A DNA stretch of 20,312 nucleotides from an uncultured Bacteroides sp. GTDB lineage: Bacteria; Bacteroidota; Bacteroidia; Bacteroidales; Bacteroidaceae. Location of the stretch: the NCBI GenBank assembly GCA_902492205.1, contig CABUKU010000039.1:1-20312 (forward strand). The letters run 5' to 3'. Positions 14,655 through 20,312 of this stretch are shown piece after piece (the stretch's first letter is position 1; every line of letters starts with the position of its first letter). Made by a program: the position numbers and the translations under genes. The notes beneath the pieces were generated by a model. It was given only the letters and a program-made list of their open reading frames with translations, did not search any database and was not told where the DNA came from.

Positions 14655-16094
14655 ATGAAACAGTTTACTAATATAATTCGGTTTACTATACTTCTTTCAA
14701 GTATATTCATATGGGGAGCTTGTGATGACTATCTGGGAGATATTCCTAAAGGTCAAAAAACTCCTAAGAGCTTTATAGACTATAATGCATTCATAAATTA
14801 TAGTGACCAAATGCAGATGGAGATCGACCAGATTTGTTGTTTGATGAATGAGTCGTTTAAATCCAATAATTCATTAAATTCTGATCCGTTGCTTCGTACT
14901 CATTATTATTGGGATGAAAGTGAAGACCGCAAACTGATTAATTCTACTGACCGTGCTTATGACCGTGCTTATGAAGGTATTTTTTATTGGAATTTAATTG
15001 TCGAATATGGAGGTGAGGCAACGGAGTGTACACAAGCACAACGTGATATGTTGATTGCTCAGGCAAGAGTACTTAGAAGTATTACCTATTTTTATGTTGC
15101 CAACTATTTTGCAGATCAATATTGCGATGCTACGCTTGATAAGCTGTGTGTGCCTTTGGTTACTTCCACATCACTTGAAGCGCCTTCTCCCCAGGTTACC
15201 ATAAAGGAAATGTATGATTTCTTAATAGAAGATCTGGGACTGGCGATTCCTTATTTACCGGAAGTTGCTGAAAATATGTATCATCCTACGAAAGCAAGTG
15301 GTTATGGTATTTTAGCCCGGGTGTATCTTTCTATGGGAAATTATGATAAAGCTTTAGAAAATGCAGAAGCAGCCTTGAAATTAAATGATAAACTTTTTAG
15401 TTGGGTTGATTATTATAATGCAGATAAAGCACGTTTTGATGATCCGGAAGATTATTTAACTTCACTTGCACCGGGATATGATAATCTGGAGCAGACAAAT
15501 GTGGAAAACTATTTATTTAAACATTCATCACAGATGTTTTATAATGGAAACAGAGGTACTGCTTATGGTTTGGGTGTGGATCGTACAAAACAATTTGAAA
15601 AGGGGGATACACGTTTGCTCACACATTGGAAATTTAAGAATACAGCTGCTTTGGGGGATTATTATTATGGCATTTATGCAGTTGAGCCCAATAAAGGAGG
15701 CATTCGTTCGGCGGAAATGTATTATATTAAGGCAGAATGTCTGGCTCGTAAGGGAGGTGCGGAAAATATAAAGAGCGCCATGGATGTTGTGAATGCGGTT
15801 AGGAAAACTCGTATATTGCCGGAATATTATAGTGATCTGACTGCTTCTATTACTCAGGAAGCTGTTGAAAAGATCATGGCTGATAAAGGCAATGAGTTTA
15901 TTCAGAACATGGTGTCTTTCTGCGACCGTCGTCGGTTAAATAAAGATCCGCTTTATGCCAAAACTTTAACTAAAACGGTGAATGGTGTGACTTATGAGTT
16001 GAAACCCGATTCACATCTTTGGATTATGCCGTTCCCGCAAAAGGTAATTGATAATCCGGGTAATGGAACAATTACTCAAAATACTCCGAAGTAG
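14655..16094 (+). CDS. SusD/RagB-family glycan-binding lipoprotein
   Basis: A 479-residue surface lipoprotein that caps the SusC transporter and captures the glycan. The signal peptide ends in lipobox WGAC (Cys 23), followed by DDYLGDIPKGQKTP, typical of SusD N-termini. The helical TPR-like core is visible in QRDMLIAQARVLRSITYFYV and ASGYGILARVYLSMGNYDKALENAEAAL. The C-terminal part carries RSAEMYYIKAECLARKGG and the final HLWIMPFPQKVIDNPG segment of the family. Its length is near the family norm. The ATG follows a purine-rich AAGAGAAG stretch 12 bases after the susC stop. No SusE/F-like or other surface glycan-binding lipoprotein gene follows; a terminator lies directly downstream. Confidence 0.94.
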   Translation: MKQFTNIIRFTILLSSIFIWGACDDYLGDIPKGQKTPKSFIDYNAFINYSDQMQMEIDQICCLMNESFKSNNSLNSDPLLRTHYYWDESEDRKLINSTDRAYDRAYEGIFYWNLIVEYGGEATECTQAQRDMLIAQARVLRSITYFYVANYFADQYCDATLDKLCVPLVTSTSLEAPSPQVTIKEMYDFLIEDLGLAIPYLPEVAENMYHPTKASGYGILARVYLSMGNYDKALENAEAALKLNDKLFSWVDYYNADKARFDDPEDYLTSLAPGYDNLEQTNVENYLFKHSSQMFYNGNRGTAYGLGVDRTKQFEKGDTRLLTHWKFKNTAALGDYYYGIYAVEPNKGGIRSAEMYYIKAECLARKGGAENIKSAMDVVNAVRKTRILPEYYSDLTASITQEAVEKIMADKGNEFIQNMVSFCDRRRLNKDPLYAKTLTKTVNGVTYELKPDSHLWIMPFPQKVIDNPGNGTITQNTPK

Positions 16095-16112
16095 AGTTTA
16101 AAGCTTTGAGTT

Positions 16113-16177
16113 AAAACGTCTATACGTTTTGATCAAAACGTCCTTACGTTTCACCTAAAACGTATGGACGTTTTTTT
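16113..16177 (+). terminator. susCD terminator within a three-copy 22-base repeat
   Basis: Three related units start at 16113 (AAAACGTCTATACGTTTT), 16135 (AAAACGTCCTTACGTTTC) and 16157 (AAAACGTATGGACGTTTT), spaced exactly 22 bases apart. The second and third pair into a long stem with a 5-6 base loop and one central mismatch, followed by seven T residues, which makes a strong intrinsic terminator. The first copy can compete by pairing with the second. Confidence 0.8.
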
Positions 16178-16540
16178 ATAGATAATAGGATTTGTGTATA
16201 ATTTCCACATATGTGGAGAAAAATTCCACACTTTTCTACATACGGTCCTCTTTTAAAGTTAGCTTAAATCATTAATTTTCAAGTCTCTGTTGGAATAACA
16301 GGGCTTTTGGCATGGGGTTTGCCATTTATATTGTATAAATAATGGTTGTTATTATGGTTATTTGATTTATTTTTTTAAGCACATTGAAAGTTTTTAATCC
16401 CCGTAATGGAAAGGACGTTTGTGATAAATCACTTTTCCATTCATTTTACAATGACAGATGTTTTGTTGTGTTTTTTAATGTACCGGCTTGTGATAAGTAG
16501 GTATTATTATTTTAAGTGTACAGCGGTATGCTGCAAATAC
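16178..16540. other. AT-rich intergenic stretch without genes
   Basis: I see no convincing reading frame in these roughly 360 bases between the susCD terminator and the GH92 promoter region. Structures present are a perfect 14-base palindrome TCCACATATGTGGA (16204-16217), followed by another ATTCCACA, and an imperfect hairpin (AATGGAAA 16405-16412 with TTTCCATT 16434-16441, enclosing GTGATAAATCAC). It could hold a decayed gene or an untranslated regulatory segment. Confidence 0.5.
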
Positions 16541-16593
16541 TAACTGTAAATGTATTGATTGAATCTATAATTTAATTGATATGTTTACAGTTA
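16541..16593. promoter_or_regulatory. Candidate operator: 10-base inverted repeat at the GH92 promoter
   Basis: TAACTGTAAA (16541-16550) and TTTACAGTTA (16584-16593) are perfect reverse complements, with centres 43 bases apart, about four helical turns. The right arm falls in the spacer of the GH92 promoter and the left arm upstream of it. A dimeric regulator or DNA-looping repressor could bind here. The repeat is seen; the role is inferred. Confidence 0.5.
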
Positions 16594-16606
16594 TTTTTTA
16601 TCTTTG
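16576..16606 (+). promoter_or_regulatory. Promoter of the GH92 gene
   Basis: TTG (16576-16578), a 20-base spacer and TATCTTTG (16599-16606) match the Bacteroidetes promoter consensus. The start should be near 16613, about 30 bases before the ATG at 16642. This promoter argues against a translation start upstream of 16642. Confidence 0.7.
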
Positions 16607-16641
16607 CGGTCGATAGAATAATTATTAATCCAATCATACTT

Positions 16642-18831
16642 ATGAAAAAGAATACACTTTCTTTTCTTGCTCTTTCAGGCTTATTCTTGTATGCATCATG
16701 TTCATCGGTGCCAAAAGAAGAAGCGAAAGATTACACTCAGTACGTAAACACTTTTATTGGAGCTGCCGATAACGGACACACTTTTCCCGGAGCTTGCATG
16801 CCATTTGGTATGGTGCAGACGAGTCCGGTAACAGGAGCAGTGGGGTGGAGGTATTGTTCTGAATATGTGTATAGCGACTCTCTGATTTGGGGATTTACAC
16901 AAACGCATCTCAATGGTACGGGATGTATGGATTTGGGAGATATATTGGTAATGCCTGTAACCGGTACCCGTGCCCGTTCACTTGAAGCTTATAGAAGCCA
17001 TTTCTCTAAGGATAAGGAAGCGGCAACCCCGGGATATTATACGGTAGAGCTTTCCGATCCGGATGTAAAGGCGGAATTAACGGCTTCTGTTCACACTGCT
17101 TTGCATCGTTACACTTACAATAAAGCCGATTCGGCTTCTTTGCTGATTGATTTGCAGCATGGACCTGCATGGAATGAAAAACAGTATCATTCGCAAGTTC
17201 TCAGTTGCGAAGTGAATTGGGAAGACGCACAAACATTGACCGGACATGTGCGTAACAAAGTCTGGGTAGATCAGGATTATTTTTTTGTGATGAAGTTCAA
17301 CCGTCCGGTGATAGATACTCTTTATTTGCCAATGGGCGAAACTGAGAAAGGAAAACGGATAGTTGCTACATTTGATATGAAGCCCGGAGATGAGTTGCTG
17401 ATGAAGGTAGCCCTTTCTACAACAGGCGTACCCGGAGCCAAAAAGAATCTTGAAGCTGAAATCCCGGAATGGGACTTTGAGGGTGTAAAGACTGCTGCGC
17501 ATGATACTTGGAACAGCTATTTAAGCCGTATAGATGTAACTGGAACAAAAGATGAGTTGACTAATTTCTATACCAGCTTTTATCATACTCTGATTCAGCC
17601 AAATCAGATTTCTGATGTAGACGGTATGTATCGCAATGCTGCCGATTCTGTTGTAAAGGTTGGCATGGATGCTTTCTATTCCACTTTCTCTTTATGGGAT
17701 ACTTATCGTGCTGCTCATCCTTTTTATACCATAATACTTCCTGAAAAAGTTGACGGATTTGTCAATTCGTTGGTAGAACAGGCAGAGGTTCAGGGCTTCC
17801 TGCCTATCTGGGGATTGTGGGGAAAAGAAACTTTTTGCATGGTAGGCAATCATGGAGTATCGGTGATAGCTGAGGCTTATAAGAAAGGCTTCCGCGGTTT
17901 TGATGCAGAACGTGCATTCCAGGCAGTTAAAAAGACACAAACCGTATCTCACCCGTTGAAGTCAGAGTGGGAAACGTATATGAAATATGGTTATCTGCCA
18001 ACCGATTTGATTAAAACAGAATCCGTTTCCTCCACTCTCGAATCGGTTTATGATGATTATGCTGCTGCTACTATGGCAGAACTGATGGGTAAAAAAGAAG
18101 ATGCCGAATATTTTTATAAACGTGCAGACTTCTACAAGAACTTGTTCGACAAGGATACTAAATTCATGCGTCCGAGACTGTCTGACGGAAGTTGGAAAAC
18201 TCCTTTCAATCCGAGTGATCTCGCTCATTCCGAAAGCGTAGGGGGAGATTATACGGAAGGTAATGCATGGCAATATACATGGCATGTTCAACATGATGTT
18301 CCGGGATTGATAGAATTGTTTGGCGGTGAGAAACTGTTCCTCAATAAACTGGATTCTTTGTTTATTGTGAAACTGGAAGGTTCGCTTTCCGACGTGACCG
18401 GATTAATCGGGCAATATGCACATGGCAATGAGCCAAGCCATCACGTAGCTTATTTATATACACTTGCCGGTAAGCCGGAGCGCACACAAGAACTCGTTCG
18501 TGAGATTTTCGATACACAATATAAACCGGAACCTGATGGTCTTTGTGGTAACGACGATTGTGGACAAATGTCTGCTTGGTATATGTTGAGTGCAATGGGA
18601 TTTTATCCTGTGGACCCGGTTAGCGGAAACTTTGTGTTTGGTGCGCCTCAGATGCCGAAGATCGTTCTTCATTTGGCAGATGGAAAGACTTTCACGGTTA
18701 TTGCCGAGAACTTATCGAAAGAGCATAAATACGTAGACAGCATAACTTTGAATGGAGAGCCATACACAAAGAATTATATTAGCTATGATGATATAATGAA
18801 AGGTGGAACGCTGGTTTACAAGATGAGATAA
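16642..18831 (+). CDS. GH92 family alpha-mannosidase lipoprotein
   Basis: A 729-residue glycoside hydrolase of family 92, calcium-dependent exo-acting alpha-mannosidases that remove mannose from N-glycans and mannans. The signal peptide ends in lipobox YASC (Cys 20), so it is membrane-anchored. Family landmarks are YVNTFIGAADNGHTFPGACM (34-53) and PFGMVQTSP, WGFTQTHLNGTGC, the acidic-residue motif HGNEPSHH (594-601), and GNDDCGQMSAWYMLSAMGFYPV (from about 636). The length fits the family (about 700-770). HGNEPSHH carries the Glu that known GH92 enzymes use as general acid, so activity is expected; linkage preference (often alpha-1,2) cannot be settled here. The gene has its own promoter and terminator and is separated from susCD by about 550 bases, so it may be regulated separately while serving the same glycan. 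Confidence 0.95.
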   Translation: MKKNTLSFLALSGLFLYASCSSVPKEEAKDYTQYVNTFIGAADNGHTFPGACMPFGMVQTSPVTGAVGWRYCSEYVYSDSLIWGFTQTHLNGTGCMDLGDILVMPVTGTRARSLEAYRSHFSKDKEAATPGYYTVELSDPDVKAELTASVHTALHRYTYNKADSASLLIDLQHGPAWNEKQYHSQVLSCEVNWEDAQTLTGHVRNKVWVDQDYFFVMKFNRPVIDTLYLPMGETEKGKRIVATFDMKPGDELLMKVALSTTGVPGAKKNLEAEIPEWDFEGVKTAAHDTWNSYLSRIDVTGTKDELTNFYTSFYHTLIQPNQISDVDGMYRNAADSVVKVGMDAFYSTFSLWDTYRAAHPFYTIILPEKVDGFVNSLVEQAEVQGFLPIWGLWGKETFCMVGNHGVSVIAEAYKKGFRGFDAERAFQAVKKTQTVSHPLKSEWETYMKYGYLPTDLIKTESVSSTLESVYDDYAAATMAELMGKKEDAEYFYKRADFYKNLFDKDTKFMRPRLSDGSWKTPFNPSDLAHSESVGGDYTEGNAWQYTWHVQHDVPGLIELFGGEKLFLNKLDSLFIVKLEGSLSDVTGLIGQYAHGNEPSHHVAYLYTLAGKPERTQELVREIFDTQYKPEPDGLCGNDDCGQMSAWYMLSAMGFYPVDPVSGNFVFGAPQMPKIVLHLADGKTFTVIAENLSKEHKYVDSITLNGEPYTKNYISYDDIMKGGTLVYKMR

Positions 18832-18851
18832 TATTGATAAACTCAAAGATA

Positions 18852-18900
18852 AATGATGATGAATATAAAGGCAACTACCGCCTTTATATTCATCATCATT
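18852..18900. terminator. Perfect 21-base-pair hairpin after the GH92 gene
   Basis: Bases 18852-18872 are exactly complementary to 18880-18900, with a 7-base loop (AACTACC). It lies 20 bases after the GH92 stop and 31 bases before the end of the convergent 58-residue gene. There is no strong T-tract on the plus side, but stem length and position favour a bidirectional terminator or mRNA-stabilising end. Confidence 0.7.
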
Positions 18901-18931
18901 AATTTATATGGGGGCTTAACGGCTCTTTTGT

Positions 18932-19108
18932 TTACCCTCTGCTTTCCATACTGCTCTTGTCTGGATTTAATTCCCTGACAGCTGCTTTTACTTGTTTTTC
19001 CGTTACCGGTTTGTTTGTTACAATAGTTTGTTGAACTGCTCCTTTTGTCCCTACACTTGGAGAAGGCTCATTCCTTTCTTTGATGTTTGAAGAATTGATT
19101 GTTTCCAT
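18932..19108 (-). CDS. Small basic hypothetical protein, 58 residues
   Basis: The minus strand carries a complete short frame from ATG at 19108 to TAA at 18934-18932. The product starts METINSSNIKERNEP and contains NKPVTEKQVKAAVRELNPDK before ending SMESRG. It is hydrophilic with no signal peptide or membrane segment. The C-terminal half could form one amphipathic helix. Codon choice looks ordinary for the neighbourhood, and the gene fits between two hairpins. I do not recognise a family. Its setting beside two other small proteins (a cysteine-less thioredoxin-fold protein and a 77-residue charged protein) suggests a small housekeeping or stress cluster, but nothing shows a shared function. 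Confidence 0.6.
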   Translation of the reverse strand: METINSSNIKERNEPSPSVGTKGAVQQTIVTNKPVTEKQVKAAVRELNPDKSSMESRG

Positions 19109-19252
19109 AATCGAAAATATTAATTGGTTTATGTTTATTCAACGTATAATATAATGTGATGGTTCAAATTATTTCCGGGATATGAAAACCTTTTTATTTC
19201 TCTTTTGTTGTTTGCAACATAATGATGATACGAATAAATAAAAAGATATGTT

Positions 19253-19552
19253 ATGGATAAAACAGAACAATTAAAGCAGGCTTCGCAAACAGATGCGTTG
19301 ATTATGGTGATAGTCTATGCCGACTGGTCTCCCCATTATGAATGGCTGGAACCGACTATCCGCGAGTATGCGCCACAGATCAAAAAGGTGATAAAAGTTA
19401 ATATTGAAGGTGACAAAGATTTGTCAGATTTACTTCAGGTTTATGATGTACCGACATTTATATTAATGAGAGGAGGAGAGGAACTCTGGAAAAGAACTGG
19501 AGAATTGACTCTGGAAGAATTGAATCTGGTTTTGCAAGAGTTTGCTAAATAA
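19253..19552 (+). CDS. Thioredoxin-fold protein lacking the CxxC motif
   Basis: A 99-residue cytoplasmic protein with the thioredoxin outline: strand LIMVIVYADWSPHYEW (16-31), strand KVIKVNIEGDKDL (45-57), cis-Pro loop YDVPTFI (Pro 67), strand ILMRGGEELWKRTG and the final helix LEELNLVLQEF. Where thioredoxin has WCGPC, this protein has WSPHY (25-29), so both redox cysteines are missing; the protein has no Cys at all. It therefore cannot work as a dithiol reductase. A scaffold, chaperone or binding role is the likely alternative, as for other redox-inactive thioredoxin-fold proteins. The single-gene unit is followed by a strong bidirectional terminator shared with a convergent small gene. The start at 19253 is the only ATG that gives the full domain. 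Confidence 0.8.
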   Translation: MDKTEQLKQASQTDALIMVIVYADWSPHYEWLEPTIREYAPQIKKVIKVNIEGDKDLSDLLQVYDVPTFILMRGGEELWKRTGELTLEELNLVLQEFAK

Positions 19553-19566
19553 GAGAACCGTGGGAC

Positions 19567-19609
19567 ATAAATAACCCCTTCTTTAGAGAATAAGGAAGGG
19601 GTTATTTAT
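19567..19609. terminator. Bidirectional terminator between convergent small genes
   Basis: ATAAATAACCCCTTC (19567-19581) pairs perfectly with its complement at 19595-19609. Four more base pairs (one wobble) close a 5-base GAGAA loop. It lies 14 bases after the thioredoxin-fold gene and 3 bases before the end of the 77-residue gene. Confidence 0.85.
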
Positions 19610-19612
19610 ACA

Positions 19613-19846
19613 TTACCGCTTAGCGTTCTTGATGTCTTCTTTTACAATTTCATCCATTTCTTCCAATTTCTTTTTTCTTTCGGCTTCACTTTCTTCATTT
19701 TTCTTTTCTCCTTTGTGAAAAGGATTATCTGCTCTTTCTTCCAGTTCTTCACTCCATTCGCTGAACTCTTCTTTTGCAGGAGTACCGGAATACTGGTAAT
19801 TAACCTGTTTGGCTAATCTTTCATCGTTTTCATTTATTTTCTCCAT
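19613..19846 (-). CDS. Small highly charged hypothetical protein, 77 residues
   Basis: A 77-residue protein dominated by Glu and Lys, starting MEKINENDERLAKQVNYQY and ending EDIKNAKR. There is no signal peptide or membrane segment. Residues about 25-77 (EEFSEWSEELEERADNPF, then ESEAERKKKLEEMDEIVKED) should form charged helices, perhaps a coiled coil. I do not recognise a named family. It ends against the shared terminator with the convergent thioredoxin-fold gene. The ATG at 19846 is the only reasonable start. No clear promoter was found upstream. Confidence 0.65.
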   Translation of the reverse strand: MEKINENDERLAKQVNYQYSGTPAKEEFSEWSEELEERADNPFHKGEKKNEESEAERKKKLEEMDEIVKEDIKNAKR

Positions 19847-19981
19847 AACATTGATTTTAAATTTGATTATAGTAATACAAACAAATAGGCAAGAAAGTTT
19901 ATCCGTTTAATAAAGTTTGTGGATTTTATGTTATTTCTCTTTTATGATATATTACTTCAGATTTCCTTTAGAATTTTTCGT

Positions 19982-20163
19982 TATCTTTGTAACAAGATAA
20001 ATAATGAGGCTGACATACAGTTTACCTTTTTATCATCTTGTTTATATTATTAGCCGCGGTGAGGCTGATAATTCTCCCTGAGTGGCTTTGTGAAAAACTG
20101 CAAAAGGGTGTGTTGTGTTTGGTTTGTGTATTGCCCCGTCATTTCTATGATGGGGCTTTTTTT
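19982..20163 (+). ncRNA. Candidate small RNA, promoter to terminator
   Basis: A -7 element TATCTTTG (19982-19989, without a clear -33 partner) is followed by about 165 bases with no sizeable reading frame, ending in a strong intrinsic terminator. In the terminator, GCCCCGTCAT at 20133-20142 pairs with ATGATGGGGC at 20147-20156, followed by seven T. Inside, a 10-base-pair hairpin (20046-20055 with 20063-20072, loop GCGGTGA) is evident, and the word TGAGGCTGA occurs at about 19994 and 20060. The expected transcript would start near 19996. I cannot assign it to a named RNA family. Confidence 0.5.
20133..20163 (+). terminator. Intrinsic terminator of the candidate small RNA
   Basis: A ten-base-pair stem (one G-U pair), a four-base loop TTCT and seven T residues immediately afterwards make a textbook intrinsic terminator. 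No coding region ends just upstream. Confidence 0.85.
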
Positions 20164-20172
20164 GTATAATGA

Positions 20173-20202
20173 AAATCCCCTTTATCTAAGGTTAGATAAA
20201 GG
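20173..20202 (-). terminator. Terminator for the gene at the right edge
   Basis: CCTTTATCTAA (20179-20189) and TTAGATAAAGG (20192-20202) are perfect inverted repeats with two bases between them. On the minus strand the hairpin is followed by GGATTTTC, giving a short T-tract, so it probably ends the minus-strand gene whose stop is at 20233-20235. Confidence 0.5.
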
Positions 20203-20232
20203 ATCAATGTAAAAGTCTGAGGGCTTTTCTTT

Positions 20233-20312
20233 TTATGCATATAATTTAGCGAGTCTGTACAAGAAAAATGCTTTATCTCTTACTCCTCTGAACTGTGCCC
20301 TGAACGCTTTGA
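20233..20312 (-). CDS. C-terminal end of an unidentified protein, cut by window edge
   Basis: The minus strand is open from the window edge to TAA at 20235-20233 and reads KAFRAQFRGVRDKAFFLYRL followed by AKLYA. The basic and aromatic composition looks like real coding sequence, and a hairpin terminator follows at 20179-20202. The tail is reminiscent of transposase C-termini but is too short to assign. Confidence 0.4.
   Translation of the reverse strand, partial: KAFRAQFRGVRDKAFFLYRLAKLYA

Noticed and set aside
16576..16641. Extended N-terminus for the GH92 protein from a TTG at 16576
   Set aside because: This stretch contains the gene's promoter, and the ATG at 16642 starts a proper lipoprotein signal peptide.

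Overview
The window looks like a chromosomal segment of a gut Bacteroidales bacterium (Bacteroides or a close relative). The evidence is a complete SusC/SusD pair with an ECF sigma factor and FecR-type anti-sigma factor, a GH92 alpha-mannosidase lipoprotein, a TlpA-type thioredoxin with a long N-terminal extension, and several promoters of the Bacteroidetes type (TTTG/TTG, about 19-22 bases, TAnnTTTG). No rRNA, tRNA, CRISPR array or complete insertion sequence was recognised. All assignments come from reading the sequence; no database search was run.

Left part (1-1673): the C-terminal portion of an outer-membrane beta-barrel gene, followed 11 bases later by a LolD/MacB-type ABC ATPase. The barrel frame is broken near the left edge by an apparent 43-base insertion whose ends are copies of one 10-base word. 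Removing it in silico rejoins the upstream and downstream frames.

Accessory island (about 1674-4400, minus strand): an HU-like DNA-binding protein and an SF2-helicase-like protein form an operon. Upstream lie four copies of a GTGTACAC palindrome spaced exactly 22 bases apart, an iteron or operator array. The helicase-like protein has Ala where the Walker A Lys is expected. This is the best candidate for an undescribed system in the window.

Middle (4407-9191): a 727-residue surface-type lipoprotein and a secreted MORN_2-repeat protein on the plus strand, then a convergent TlpA-like thiol-disulfide oxidoreductase on the minus strand. A bidirectional terminator separates the two directions.

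Glycan-uptake locus (9274-18900): ECF sigma factor, FecR anti-sigma factor, SusC with an N-terminal STN signalling domain, and SusD. They are followed by a terminator and then by a GH92 mannosidase with its own promoter and a 10-base inverted-repeat operator candidate. The expected logic is that SusC senses its glycan in the outer membrane, signals through FecR, releases the sigma factor and boosts susCD. The mannosidase trims alpha-mannosides. The tlpA-like gene is divergent from the sigma gene and has its own promoter.

Right part (18901-20312): a cluster of small genes (a 58-residue basic protein, a thioredoxin-fold protein with no active-site cysteines, a 77-residue charged protein), a promoter-to-terminator stretch without a reading frame that is a candidate small RNA, and the last 25 codons of a minus-strand gene cut by the window edge.
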